From assembly GCA_029204225.1 (NCBI GenBank), contig CM055095.1, positions 56,674,140 to 56,738,139 on the forward strand: 64,000 nucleotides of DNA, read 5' to 3'. The notes under the pieces are model-generated. The model searched no databases and was not told the DNA's origin. It saw only the letters and a program-made list of their open reading frames with translations. The position numbers and the translations under genes are program-made. Within the stretch, counting starts at the first letter, position 1, and every line of letters starts with the position of its first letter. This DNA is from Diphasiastrum complanatum (lineage: Eukaryota; Streptophyta; Lycopodiopsida; Lycopodiales; Lycopodiaceae). Positions 27,090-39,578 of the stretch are shown one piece after another.

Positions 27090-30000
27090 GGCACACTGCT
27101 ATTTATGTAGAATTTTTTTCCCAAATACAATTTATGTGGATACAAATGACTCAATTTATTATTATCGTATTTTGAAGACACAAGACGAATCACCAACTAA
27201 TCATAAACGAAGCCAATTCCCAAATTGCCAAGGGTCAAAGCCAACAAAGAGTATGCCACATCGTTTGTTGATCCAAGATTCAAGCCAACATAGAGTAAGT
27301 CACTCCCATGCATAGACCAAGATTTGAGCCTAGGTCATAGCTATCATTGGAAACACATTTATCCAAGACAACTATGGTGGAAGACATGTGAGATTATTTT
27401 AGATTTGCTTGGCAACGACATGCCTAGATGTCATTTAAGTTCTCAATTTCAAGTGAACATACAAAAGGGAATTCAAATATTATCATGACCACTTTTAAAT
27501 AGTAACACCACTTTGAAGATTCCTTGTAAGTTGGACCACATACCACTTTAGGTACTAGTTTTAGTACTTGAGTGCCGAAAGACTTACAATTATTAAAGTA
27601 GAAGTAAGTATGCAACTTTAAAGTTTAACTCGAAACCTTAACATGAGCATTACAAAATGTAGATGGTACATAAAGTGGCCTCAATAGCTTACAATAGTCT
27701 AGAAGGACAATAAATAGTTCGAAAGAAGCACAAGACATGCTTAACTTAAATCAAGTGTATATGCTACTATTGAGGCCCTCATATACTTGCAAGAGGTTTG
27801 TTCACTTTTGCTTAAGTTGTAATACTATGAGGTTGAACTTTGAACTTTGTCATACCCATACTTAATTAGTATTTTACTATGGATGTTATTTTTTTAATTC
27901 ATAAAGCATGAATGTTATTCAAAAAGCAATAAAAGTAAGAATCAATTACAAGCAATACAGTAAGCATTAAAAGGAACAATTAACAAATCCATGATGTATA
28001 ATTTAGATATATATCTTTTGAATTTTTGCAAGAGTAACGAGAATTAAAATGGGCCATCAATTTAAAGGGTGGCGATTAGAATTTGATGCTATTTTTTAAA
28101 AACGACATTTTTTTTTCTATGTAAGGAGCATTATTTCTTTTTTCAATAAGCATTGTCTCTCATTTGCAATTTAATCAAAGGTAGTTTTATTGTGCTACTT
28201 TTAAGTCGATCCTTCATGGTAGACTAGCTTCATTAGGAATCACTACATCATAAAGATAATTTGTACCTTTTTGTGGCCATGTCCATATTTATTTGTTTAT
28301 CTTTTAATTAAAGTTGATAGATCACACTATTCATTTGGTGTAGATGTACAATGTTTCTAAATAAAGCAATAACAATACTATTGGAGTATTCACACATGTA
28401 TAGTAGGGTACATGCCTAAGGTTAGAGCAACGCACCATTGAAGCCCGAGGACTTGGTATTCATAAAAGTAGATAAGAAATGAAGTGAAAATATGCATGAC
28501 TATAATAAGTCAAGCAATGAAGGAAAGGAACTTTGGATTTCAACGAGTTGTTTTTATTGAGAAAATTATCCGTGCCCAATAGATACTAGCCTTATTTTTG
28601 CTCTATGGTTGTGACCATGACTCTTTAATCAAATCCATGCTCTGGTTTCTAATGCTCTCTCATGGCGTTGTGGGCTTTAAAATCATGGCTTTTGGTGGAA
28701 TGGCAAGTTGTTTTGTGAAGGTTCGTGAAAGCAACAGTTTGGATGAGACTTAAGGAATGTTTAGATGATTGGAAGCAACTTGTCGCTTGTTCTCTTTGTC
28801 AATAGTCTATGCATTTTTGAGATCGTTTTCAAGAGATCCTGATTCCGAGCGGAGTCCACAATTGTCACAACAGATCTCAATTCAAGCCATGGATGACCAT
28901 TTCATAGAAGAGCCATAATGATAGTCGATATGTTGATGACAAAAATCAGACTAGCAAGAGTCTTTTCAAAATGGCCTTTTGTCATTATTTTGATGTACAT
29001 AAATTAGTCAGATTTAATTTGGCACTTATAGTCTATGCTTGAAGAAATCCTAGTCTACTAGAAGAGACTACCAACATAAGTGGGCCTTTGCTATGTGGTT
29101 CGCATTTTTATGGCCTTTAGACTGTAGCATCTAGAAACTAAAGTTTAAAGTTTGAAAATTAAAGGGAAGGATCGATATTTTGATGACAAAAATGAAAATA
29201 ACCAGGGATTTTTTTAAACGTATTTTTGTTTCAGACTTAAGTCCTCCCCCTTCCTTTACCCAAAAACTTTCAATCACTTGGAGGCCACTTAGCTAAGGTT
29301 GAGAAAGGCCTTTATCTCATTCCATGTCCCACCACATGTTCACCTTGCACAATTCTATAAAGGGTGAGGTGGTGGCCATGAGGCACTTCTTATACTCTTA
29401 TGAACTCTTACTCTTACGATCTTATGATCTCATATATATGTTTTCTCCATGATCACACCTCTTCAAGTTGTATGCTTTCTATGCATGTTATGTTTCTTCT
29501 TTTATATTGTGGCATGCTTTGTTTAATCTCTTGAGCTTTCACCAAGTTGCTCAGAGGCTATCCATCAATTTCAAGATGCTAAATTGTCATTGGTTCTTAA
29601 TTCCTTGCAATACAGACATGATGGATCAACTAGGAGGAGACACATATGCTTATTCATCATTAAAGGGACCAAGGTGTAAGGATGACCACCCGCTTTCCTT
29701 GACATATATAAAAATTTTTATATATAGTTGTTGCTAGTTGTGATTGATTCAACGATCAACTCTTGATTTATGATTAGCTAAATAGCATGCCACTATCATG
29801 GAAGATAAGATGATAAAACTTTTGCAATCAAAACTCTGCCTACTTGCAACACAAGAGGGCAATATATACCCAATGTGATTGGAATACATCACATGGGCCA
29901 ATGAATGAACCCATTATACTAATCACTTAGAATCACCCTACTCAACTCAAAAAATCTTGTTGGAACACACGAGCCTTGAGCATGGATTTATGCTCTCATG

Positions 30001-30954
30001 TCAACTTATGAAGAGCCATTTTGCTTTGAAGAGATTTTTGTATCTCAAAGGTGGATTAAGGCAATACTAGTTGAGTGTGATGCCTTGAAAGAAAATGTGA
30101 TTCCAAAAATAGACTCAAGTGTGGCTCACATTTCAAGGGAAAGAGGAGCATATCTCATGTGGTATACATCTCATACTTACTTCTCTTATGTCATTTGATA
30201 AATCAATTTGCTTTAGTAAGATCATTGCATCTCAAAATTGGAGTAAAGACATACTAGTTGAGTATGAAGTCTCTCTTGAGAACATAGATGATGTTCTTAA
30301 AAGATTGAAATTGATTTTAAATCAATTAGAAAGTAAATGGTTATTTCATCAAATGTATGCTCTTGAGTCATGCAAGAGCAAAAGTGATTAGTTCACTCAT
30401 AGTTTGAAAATTTGTATTGAGGCAGATTGTAAACTCTTTATGAGAGTAAGTGACTCATCTTCTAAAGACACTTATCTCCATAATGAAGTATTTACCTCAT
30501 TGGATTTGAGATTAGGATGGTAAACAAGCATGAAGATATATTGCAAACACTTTGTTATTATATCATGCATAGTCTTGCCAATTTGGATGAGACTAATTCT
30601 CTAGATCATAGTAACATGATGTTAGATCTTTGTGATCCTAATAAATAAAAAAGAAATCTTTATTTTCTCATGGAGGATCATGCACATGAAGAAGGAGCAA
30701 GCCTCAAAGTCACGCATCTACATGAAATTTGGAAGGAATTGATTTTGGAGGTGCTAGGATGGTGCAAAGCTCTCAAGTTCATCAAAGATGTCAACATCAA
30801 AGAAGCACTATCATGGATATGGTGATTTTAGATCAACATCAAGCTCATTGGCTGATCTTCACACCTTTTGAACCAACAAAGACCAATTCAGCCCATGGAG
30901 TCAAGGTCAAGATCATCATGTTTTCCATCAAGCTAGATTTACCAAGCTAGATTT
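27087..30954. other. Unrecognised AT-rich repeat DNA upstream of a copia LTR
   Basis: By position 29.8-30.9 kb should be the 3' part of the element that owns the LTR at 30966, but no RT or RNase H motif can be seen. A segment at about 29998-30080 and one at 30211-30290 are diverged repeats of each other at the protein level (VSQRWIKAILVECDALKENV against ASQNWSKDILVEYEVSLENI). The first recalls, weakly, the copia RT entry motif. Nothing firm can be named. Confidence 0.45.
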
Positions 30955-30965
30955 TTGAGGAGGAG
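30955..30965 (+). other. Polypurine tract
   Basis: TGAGGAGGAG directly before TGTGAA of the LTR, the usual position for plus-strand priming of a 3' LTR. Confidence 0.65.
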
Positions 30966-31784
30966 TGTGAAAACTTGGTAGAGGCCAAAAATCATGTATA
31001 TAGGATGATTACACATGTGTGGAGCCTGTTCCCACGTGTGAAAATAGTTTACTTGTCATGTACCATAATCATATAGGTTGTACATATGATTTAATTCAAG
31101 TTCTAGTGGCTAAAAAGGCCAAAAACTAGTTTTCTAGACATATGACACATGGCATCAATCTATTGATTGCATGAGCCACATCCTTTGGTTAGGTGTCATA
31201 TCACATGTGTAGAGGACAGCTCACATGTGTGGAATAAGCTGAAGTAGACGAATTTTGACTTCTAGAAGATTTCCAAGTAGATCTCCATATAGAAGGAAAA
31301 TGGACCAAAAGTGCTCAAAATAGAAGGTTTTGTCCAAGTGCCAGTTTTGCATGATGAATCATCATATGACAAAGCACCTTCACACATGTGGGATCAGAGG
31401 GATGATCAGTACCACGAGCTCTCACTTATTGTATATATAGAGCCACATTTGGCCATAATAAAGTGAGACACCAATCTTGGTTTTGGAAGCAATTTTGAGT
31501 GATTCTCTCCATTTCTCTATATTTGTTTTGATTGTTTTGAGGTTCTATCAATGTGTACTTGATTTTCAGGTTGGAGTCCGTACTCAGACAATGTTTCACA
31601 CGTGTGAAACCATAAAGTACACTTACCTTCAATTAATGATTGTTCTTGTTAGGATTTTGTGTCTAGAATTGATCTAGATTGATCTTAATCTGAAGTAGAT
31701 TGATAGATCAAGTAATTTGACAACCAATCCCTCTTGAGGATTAGATTAGGATCCACTCTTGGTCCTTTTTGTACTTTTTTCACA
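30966..31784 (+). mobile_element. Copia-type 3' LTR (819 bp)
   Basis: Begins TGTGAA and ends TTCACA, like the LTR at 22120-22813 (minus strand). CACATGTGTGGA and ACACGTGTGAAA words recur inside it, and TTGTATATATAGAGCC near 31429 is a good TATA box. No primer-binding site follows, so this is the 3' LTR; the following sequence belongs to the palindrome-rich element. The five bases after it are ATAAG; the partner duplication could not be found. Confidence 0.75.
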
Positions 31785-31789
31785 ATAAG

Positions 31790-32270
31790 ACGCTCGTTGT
31801 CCACAGCGATGGACCATTGATTGTTCATATTCTAAAAATACATACACTTTATGAGATAATAGATCCGTTGTCCAGCGATGGATCATTATAAACTTCTACA
31901 TACTCTACATGATGAAATAATCCGTTGGCCAGCGATGGTCATGCATTACACTTTTTGCTTACTTTCTATTGCATATACTCATGCTAATATGATAGCGATG
32001 GAACAAGAGGGAATGGTTTGATAGTCGTTGTCTCTAATCGGCTCACCAACGATTTTGGATAGTCATACATCAATGATTACTTGTTTGAACTTTCATTTTA
32101 CAAAAGTATGACTACTGTCCATTGATCCACTGTATGAACACCATTTTGAATGATAATTTTTGCAACAATAACCTGTAGACCTCTTTGTTGTTCGCGATGG
32201 AGGGTCTATGCATTTAACTTTCTACTGAGTAATGAAAGGTCACATTTAAAATCCAACGATGAGCTTATTC
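31790..32270 (+). repeat. Left subterminal array of a palindromic motif (GTTGTCCAGCGATGGA)
   Basis: The motif occurs at 31795-31814, 31866-31882, 31923-31940, 31992-32003 (partial), 32186-32205 (partial) and about 32251 (weak), spaced roughly 60-70 bp where dense. GTCCAGCGATGGAC is itself an imperfect palindrome. The same motif in opposite orientation forms a second array at 35876-36400. Such inverted subterminal arrays are typical transposase-binding regions of DNA transposons. Confidence 0.8.
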
Positions 32271-32282
32271 TCGTTCTCATTC

Positions 32283-32396
32283 CATTTTACATAACTACCC
32301 AACGGGGTTGGCTCAACTGGTTGGCTTGGCATCCAAAGTTTCTTTGGTCCCAGGTTCGAGCCTCCCCTTGGAAACCAAGAAGCATTTTACATAACT
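32283..32396 (+). mobile_element. Short tRNA-like SINE-type insertion with 14-bp target-site duplications
   Basis: CATTTTACATAACT at 32283-32296 is repeated exactly at 32383-32396. The 86-bp insert between them contains TGGCTCAACTGG, matching the RNA polymerase III A box, and GGTTCGAGCC, matching the B box, about 40 bases apart, with GGGG and CCCC near the ends of a tRNA-like fold. A 14-bp duplication is the size expected for LINE-mediated insertion. It lacks a poly(A) tail, and an intact tRNA cloverleaf is not present. Confidence 0.7.
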
Positions 32397-33007
32397 GTAG
32401 CTTGGAAGCTTGCATTAGATGCTGACAACTAAATACACAACATGCATAAAGCTTTTGTTATCTCTTTGGTATCACTCAATGCTACTCTCATACATATGCT
32501 CAATGCTAGTTTAGACTACGAAGTACTTACTAGCATTTGATTACTAATGGACAAGACATTTACATCTCGTGTACTTGTAGCATTGATTACTACGACGGCC
32601 TACATTTACTTCATTCATTTAGATTCAATTTCGAACCACATATCGATAAACTTGTGCATGGGTATATATCTCTTGCTCAAACTTGATACAACATTTGTAT
32701 TGATGCTATAGTACTCGACGGAATAATATGGCATCCTCACAAGAAAACACGTCTACAATCGTCCAAGTATGGCTTCTTGCAACAAATTTCAGGTTGAGCA
32801 TAATGTAACTATGTTTTAGTCTTATTAAGAGGAGGATGTTTTTGTTCTATAGACATAATCAACTCTCTACGACTAATGAGAAGAAATAAAGACTTTGTAT
32901 TCTTGAATACCTCTTTTCTTACTTTTTATCATCTACCGTTTCACAACCAGTTTAAAACTTTGATAATGATGACTTATAAGTTGTCCATTGGCAAGGTTTT
33001 CAATAAA

Positions 33008-33448
33008 TGATCTTAGACAACATGGATATGCGTAAGATACACAGTTCTTACAAAAAGATTAGAATGGCACGAATCTGCCCCGATACCTTGTAAAAACCAC
33101 GATGACCTCATCAATACTATATAACCTATCTATAATAATGTCCTAAGACATGCGTTGAAGGTGTAGTTATCATAAATGAAAGTTTACTCAAAACAACACT
33201 AGTATATCATGGGTATAGTAAAAAATACCCATTCAGATGTCATATCAGATTTATGGTGAGATACGACTGGAAAGCATGGATATGCTCAAGAGTATGGACA
33301 ATAGTGCGTGACTGGTTTCTCAAAACAATAGTCAAATGGGTTAGAATGGCATAGATTTGCCTTGACACCAGCACACGTGTCCATGTCATATCTATTAGCA
33401 AGTTAAAATACATATGGTTAAAAACTATTCATACTTCTTACTCAAAAC
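33008..33448. repeat. Left inner arm: inverted partner of 35161-35241, with 254-bp internal duplication
   Basis: TGATCTTAGACAACATGGATATGCGTAAG through AGAATGGCACGAATCTGCCC is matched in reverse complement at 35161-35241. A second diverged copy starts CATGGATATGCTCAAG at 33275 and has TTAGAATGGCATAGATTTGCC, giving a tandem period of about 254 bp. These arms lie inside the palindromic arrays and support one large inverted-repeat element. Confidence 0.75.
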
Positions 33449-33727
33449 AATATAAATGAATCTATGTATAGGGAGTTAGGACTTTGCATGTCTATGTGCA
33501 CATGTGGTGCTAGGCTCTATATAAGGAGGCCAAAATCACCCTACTACACACACTTGTGGTTGATTCATTGCCAGGCTCTCACTCTACTTTCATGCTTTCT
33601 AATCATTGGCTTGGGGGTGAAGCTTCTAGAGTTGATTGGTGCTTCTACTTGGTTGGGTAGTTTCTCCATTGTGTGTTTTCCATTGTGTTTGTCTTGTAAG
33701 CAAGATCTTGAGGAGCTTTCCCTTATA
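33449..33727 (+). mobile_element. Chromovirus LTR, copy D, 3' half
   Basis: Matches copy C from about 15186 on, including TATATAAGGAGGCC (TATA box region), GGGGGTGAAGCTTCTAGA and TTGTAAGCA. Its first half is missing; it is joined to the left inner arm at about 33449. Confidence 0.85.
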
Positions 33728-33728
33728 G

Positions 33729-33740
33729 TGGTATTAGAGC
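33729..33740 (+). other. Primer-binding site, tRNA-iMet type (one mismatch)
   Basis: TGGTATTAGAGC immediately after the LTR end; C to T relative to the usual TGGTATCAGAGC. It marks copy D as a 5' LTR followed by internal leader. Confidence 0.85.
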
Positions 33741-35030
33741 AAGGCTTACGAAGACCAGGAAACTTGGAGAGTGGTGCTTTTCATTGGAATTTTGGTGGAG
33801 ATCAACTAGTATTCTCATCCAGGTGGTGGAACAAGGGTTTATGGAGAATTGTCCTAGAAAGCCAACAACTGTTTTTTTTTAGCCATTTGTTCTGACAATC
33901 AAATCTTATGTAGATCTGAATTTTCCAGCAAGTGTACTTTCATATTAGTGATGAAATCAATGATGCATGCTAGATCTTTCGATGATTTATGATTCCAGAC
34001 TATGTTTTGGTCAAAATTGCTTGGTTTTTCGTGCTTTTTGACACAAAGTAGATAGTAAGAACCAAAATTCAGCAAGAGCAGATCAATTAGATGGTTATAA
34101 TTTTGTAGATGGGTTTGCATGTGGTAGAGAGAGTTGTATGTCATAAATTTCCACTTTATAGTGAAGAAAAAATTGGAAAAGAGCTAAAAATCATGATTTT
34201 TGCTTGTTTTTTCATGAAGTTGGATGGTAGGTGGCTGTAAAACACCATGTAGGCTTGTAAAGAGGTGAATCAAAGTCTTCTGAAGCTGTCCTTGAAGTTA
34301 GAGCCAAGAATTCCAGCAATTGAGCTTGTAGGAAGTCAAAAAAAAGTTCAAAAAATGACCATTTTTGGTGATTTTTGGGGGATGAATCTCTAAATCCATA
34401 AGGATATCATTTGGAATTTTTTTATAGCCTGATTAGCATTTCTTTTTACCCTCCCAACAAGCTATCAAACCTATAAATTGATGGCCGGTGGCTTATGCTT
34501 CATGTCCATTAAGTTTGAAGCTATTTTGACTTCTACAAATCAAGAAATCTTTGTTCTCAGCCCATATTGCTTCATGGGACCTGTATGAATGCTTCATGAA
34601 AGTCTAATAGACCATTTAAGACTGTTGGTAGCATCACTTTTAGGCTTGGTGAGGTGTTTGCAGGTTTTTTTTATCATTTGGTCTAGAAAAAGTGCGCTCT
34701 CCTACAAATTTTTGGCTGCTCTGATCTCACACGTGTGAATCCTAGGTGGCAATAGGCTGATGTGACAATTGTCTTGATCACTAGGTCTCCCTCTGTTCTA
34801 AGCTTTACAGCACTCAATTTGGTGTCCTGTAGCCAAAGTTATGATCATCTGAAGTTTTGCAATTTTGTGAGTAAAATTTGCAAAATTTGAAATTGTTCTG
34901 ATTGATTACATGCTAGTCAATTTCCTAATTTGTGGACTATGCTTGCATGGAGTGATTGCATGTTGATTTTCAGATTGATTTTGACATGCACAAGAGATTC
35001 ACAGTTGTATCTCACCAAGAGTCTAAAGTA
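33741..35030 (+). other. Retrotransposon leader-like DNA, no coding signal
   Basis: Follows the primer site without any gag-like frame. CTGATCTCACACGTGTGAAT near 34721 resembles words in the copia LTRs, so this part may be a mosaic. The right boundary with the inverted-repeat element is estimated at about 35030. Confidence 0.4.
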
Positions 35031-35160
35031 ACACTAACAGAGGTAAGGTGAAGTGTTGCCATGAATGTTATATCGGAATGACATAACATCCACGGTGTCA
35101 GGACATTGTATAGGAAAGATGTAATTACTAGTGCGTAAGAGACTGCCAATGTTTATACTG

Positions 35161-35241
35161 GGTAGTAGGGCAGATCCGTGCCATTCTACTCTCTTAGTAG
35201 GAACTATGATTCTTACGCATATCCATGCTGTCTAAGATCAT
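35161..35241. repeat. Right inner arm, inverted partner of 33008-33088
   Basis: Reverse complement of the left arm over about 80 bp, with TTACGCATATCCATG and TGTCTAAGATCA as the most conserved words. Confidence 0.8.
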
Positions 35242-35875
35242 ATTATTGGACTCCTTACTGTTACCTTTGATGACCAAATCTTATTTCACGGTACTTTTTA
35301 GTTTAGATTTGAGTGTGGTCTTATGTCGGTTCTTTCTTTTGAACAAGGGAAACAAAGAAGAGAAAAGAAAATAGAAGAGAAAGGAAAAAATGAGTTTGTG
35401 CAGAATAATGGTATGCCATAGACTATACGTAGCCGAAACTACCATACTTACCGAAGTTGCGAAGAGTTGTTTAAACTCGGAAAGCATACCTGAATGGTTG
35501 TAGACGTAGCTTCTTGAGAGGCAACCATAGTAGTTCTTAAGCAAAGGAGTTCTTATTCTTTTAGATCATAAAGAAGCCAAGAAACCGTGGAGTGAGCATA
35601 TTGCTACGGAGAGTTACATAGAAAGCACTTACAAGACATCTTCCGCATATGCCAGTTAACTTGCATTGCAGAGAACTAGTTGGTTACATACCTTGCAAAA
35701 AATGAGTAGTGGGTTCAAGAATGAACCAAGCAATATTCTGACGAGGCCGGAGCAATGTAATGAGGCCACAGAATGAGATATAATTAGCTTCATATTGTGA
35801 GATCAAAAAGATCTATGCACACTATTAAAGAGATTAGCACATTTGTTAGAAATAAACTTAAAAAATGTCCATCCT

Positions 35876-36400
35876 ACCATCGCTGGTTGGAGGAGGATGT
35901 TGATGTGAAAAAGTATTTAAAAAGATAGCATAAGTTTATGGTCCATCACTAGACAGACAGTCACAGATGAACTTTGAGTGTAAGTAAATGAAAAGCAGAC
36001 GGCCCTCCTGTCCATCGCTGGACAACAAGGTAAGTATGTGCAAAACGGTGAGTATGTGTAAGACCAATCATGCATAAAGTATCCATCGCTGGATAGAACA
36101 CAAGCATATACATTATCAACCATAAATTATGCAATAGGGAGCGATCTATCCATCGTTGGACAACGCCCAACCTATATTCAAAAAGTGAGAGCAAAGTGTG
36201 CATAAATGAAACAACCCTCCATCGATGTCTTCTAAGTAGTATAGAGCAAGTTCTTGCTCAGAAAAATGGTTACTATATCATTGTTATCACCTACAATATC
36301 AGAGGATTATCACATAAACGAAAATATCCATCGCTGCCTGTTGAGGCATAATGGATGGTTTCAATCATCAACAAGTATCATTGTTGTCCATCGCTGGACC
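35876..36400 (-). repeat. Right subterminal array of the palindromic motif (TCCATCGCTGGACAAC)
   Basis: At least eight occurrences: 35876-35890, 35940-35954, 36010-36026, 36081-36095, 36148-36164, 36218-36230 (partial), 36327-36343 and 36386-36400, separated by about 55-110 bp. Orientation is opposite to the left array at 31.8-32.3 kb. The spacer sequence between motifs is AT-rich and not conserved, so the motif itself appears to be under selection or is the binding unit. Confidence 0.85.
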
Positions 36401-37143
36401 TCGATGTATGCTTAACCTATCACATCCTCTTTGCAACTTGGAGAGAGTTTGATTCATATTTTCCTCTCAGTGAAAGAAATGGATGTTAAAGTTAGACAAG
36501 CTAGTTTGCACAATTACCAATTGTAAATGACTTTGAGGCCATGTTGTGGGATGTCACACGTGCCAAAAGCATAGGATACCTTATTCTAAGTCAAATCATT
36601 AACCTAGCTTTGGAATGGTACCTTTGGGATATGTCCAAAGAGGCATAGATAGGGTAGAGAAAAAGTAGGAGCTAGAAATAGCATTTTTCTCATTGTTTTT
36701 GGATCTCAAGGTATTGACCTTAAATAGGGGGTGGATCAAGTGGATCTTTAGGTTAGATGTTAGGGTTAGGTTATGATGAATACATAGAAGCCCTAATATG
36801 CTAAGGTGCGAACTCTACATGCATAAATACGTGATGGGATTTCCATTCAATTATGAGCAAATCGAGATTTTCCTTCTTGACTAGCTTGAGTCTATGTGTT
36901 TGGACATGAATAACAACTGTCGTTCAGCTATGACACCTGTCTTCCTCACTGAACTAACTTGAGCAGTTTTGTTTTGTGGGATGGGGGCAGGTATCAACTG
37001 GACGTCTTGAAAGTGGTTATGCTTTATGGTCCTTTTTAGTACTGTATTTTACTTTTCAGCTATACTTTACCTTGTTGGATTATGAATAAAGGCTTTAAAG
37101 AGCTTCAGTCTTGCTTTGTCAAGAGGAACTAAGTGCGGTCTTG

Positions 37144-37145
<2 letters not shown>
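36401..37145. other. No recognised feature; outer flank of the inverted-repeat element
   Basis: The outer terminus of the element could not be recognised. GTATTTTACTTTTCAGC and ATGAATAAAGGC near 37044-37090 look like transcript-end signals but no gene is attached. Confidence 0.4.

Positions 37146-37232
<87 letters not shown>
37146..37232. repeat. (CT)n microsatellite, about 43 units
   Basis: Uninterrupted CT tract. Confidence 0.97.
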
Positions 37233-37236
<4 letters not shown>

Positions 37237-37984
37237 ATCGCTTGCCATGCTCACTCGAGTTGGAACTTGGTAGTTTTTAGTTGACACTGCGATTAACAAG
37301 ACTTGTGACTAAGATAGTCACAGAGCGATGGATGAGATTGAATATGAATTACCCAAGATCAATGGATCGTAGGCCTTGAGCCCATGCTCCTTTATTTTTT
37401 AAGATATGAAATACCCCTTTCAATAAAAATCTTCAGCTGAAATGTAGGAAATTGTTATTTGAACTACAATGAAAGGATGTAACATGTACATTTGTCTATT
37501 CTTCAATGAAAAAACTTTTTTTATGATGTCCAATGTATTCCTCAAGGTAAAGTGGTTAATGTATGTCCCACAACTTAAGGAAGTATTTGTTGTGGCAAAA
37601 TTGAATGGAAACTCACAACAAAGTGTTAAGTCGATTTGGAGAATATCATCAAAGTAAAAATTTTATCAATAAAGGCACTTTATGTAGATTGGCTTATGTT
37701 TCAAACGAAAATCCTCTTGAATTGAAGTTCATATGAGGACAAAATAATGTTTTTAAGTAGTCTAGGGACTAGGAGCCTACATGTAATCCATTATAGAACA
37801 TGGGCCAAACCTTAAAGTTGGGATAAGTTCCAAACATTGCATTATCTTGATAAGCAGTTGAAGATAAAGGTAGCTCAGTTTGCCTTGAATATTTTTTTGT
37901 TTTTAGATTGTATGTGTCATTTGGAGTAAGAATTTGTGATTTTTCTTATGGAACTTGAATAGCAAGGGGGGCCAATGTATTAGG

Positions 37985-38240
37985 ATGAGCATCAAGGTAG
38001 ATGCATTAATGCTAGTGGAAGCTAGCAAGTTGGATGGCAAGAATTTTTTGGTATGGAAATTCAAGATGGAGAACTTGTTGATGATGATTTATGAGAGATT
38101 GTTACATGGAAAGAAGAAGAAAATGATGTGATGCCAAATTTGGCACACAATTTGACAAGAAGGAATGAAATGCATTTTGTATTTTCAAAAGAAACAAATC
38201 CATTCGTGATACACTAAACCTGTTCGCGACATTGCTAACT
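37985..38240 (+). pseudogene. Copia gag start remnant and LTR/PBS-like fragment
   Basis: 37995-38110 encodes LDGKNFLVWKFKMENLL, the conserved start of copia gag (LDG.NY..WK.KM). From 38185 to 38232, TCAAAAGAAACAAATCCATT with ACACTAAACC and GCGAC is the reverse complement of the LTR end at 42210-42258, so a second fragment of the 38.9-42.9 kb family lies here in plus orientation. Confidence 0.65.
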
Positions 38241-38399
38241 TGGTGATTATCCCAATTAGCAAAATGTTTATCAGCTCTCCCTCTACCTTGTACACTTATG
38301 CAAACTTTCAAATTTGGCACTTCATCTCAATGTGTCATTATTTGCACAATGCTACCAGCTTCCATGCTTTTGGTTTGGATCATGAATTTGTTTAACATG

Positions 38400-38905
38400 C
38401 AATCTAATAAGTGAATGCCCTGGCTTCTCACAATTAAATCCATTAAGATTTTTTTTCTTTTGACTGGCATTTTCCTAACATGAATTCATTCTCTTGTCAT
38501 TACCTCAACCTCTAGAAGTAGTCATTTTAATGATTAGAGCTTGATCCACAATAGTACCTTCATGATTCATGCCAATTTGCTAGAACTCTTCTTGTAGGAG
38601 TATCCCCAATACCTCTTCAAATTACGAAATCGAATCCATAATCATGAGTGCGGTCATGAAGTGTTTATATGGTTATGGGAGCCCATTCAATGTGAACCTG
38701 ACCATATCAATGTCCTCCACCATTTAGCCTTTTGAAATTAGTTGATTGTGGACTTCCTTGATCCATGTCAAGTAGCTACTTAGTGATGCACTTTTTAGCA
38801 TCCCCATGGTGTGGAATTTTTGGTTTAAGAAAATCAAGCTGGATGATGTGGCCTCGAACATGTTCCATAATGAGCTCTAGCTTGATTGTGGAATCAAATT
38901 GTCAT
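38400..38905 (-). pseudogene. Copia gag remnant, heavily mutated
   Basis: The minus strand gives VHNQLISKG, MVEDIDMVRFTLNGLP, YKHFMTALMIMDSIS and FEEVLGILLQEE separated by stops, the pattern of the copia UBN2 gag domain, then a degraded CEKPGH zinc-knuckle half. It is interrupted on the right by the LTR starting at 38910. Confidence 0.7.
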
Positions 38906-38909
38906 GCAT

Positions 38910-39578
38910 GAAGCTTAAGATCCTAGACACGTGATTACAGATCATAGAACAAATATCATTCTAGCAATCAAGACAACAGAAGACAAGGAGATGCACAAGA
39001 TAGAGCAACTATATTATCAATTTGATTTTTAGAGTGAGATGATCAGTGTCTTGCTCGTTGGCGGCCTGACACTTTGCTCTTTCGTTGTGTTTAGCTCATT
39101 GGCAGACTCTCATGCACAGCTATTTTGTTTCTATTCTTTTCTTTTTCAGCTCTACTCACACACACTCTCTGTGTATTCTTTTGATCCAAAAAAAGTTTAT
39201 ATCTCCACTGTGTGGAGTTTACCAGATAGCTAAACAAAGAATTACAAGAGAACGTTAATCAACTAATCAGTTACTCTTCGTTATTGCTAACTATTTTAGC
39301 TGAGCGTGTAGTTTAAGACTCCACATTCGTTGAGCTGCTAGCTAGCACCTTGAAAGATTTTCTTTCGTTTCTTTTCGTTTCGTGTCATGTCTTGTCTTTT
39401 TTGTCTTGGAGGCATGTTTGACTTTTGTGAATCATTCGACCTTCGAGTTTATCTTCGCTGCATGTCTTAGGGTTTTCGAGGTACATTGACTTTCGTGAAT
39501 TGTTCACCATTCGACCTTCGCTTCGTGTCGCTTCGCTTCGCGTCATGGCAAAGTTGCAGAAGTTCACCATTTCTGACA
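38910..39578 (-). mobile_element. Copia 3' LTR (left LTR of the 38.9-42.9 kb element), end truncated
   Basis: Highly similar to 42267-42943 throughout, including GAGATGCACAAGATAGAGCA and AAGAATTACAAGAG. Its 5' end reads TGTCAGAAATGG on the minus strand and is preceded by a purine tract (AAGAAGAAG). The final 60 bases seen in the right LTR (42207-42266) are missing, so a break lies at 38910. Confidence 0.9.

Noticed and set aside
29998-30391. Copia RT fragment
   Set aside because: One short stretch recalls the RT entry motif, but the matching residues are few, the segment is repeated with drift, and no downstream RT motif follows. Left as unrecognised.
32301-32370. Functional tRNA gene
   Set aside because: A- and B-box words are present but a proper anticodon arm and 7-bp acceptor stem cannot be drawn, and the segment is bounded by 14-bp target duplications. 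Called a SINE-type insertion instead.
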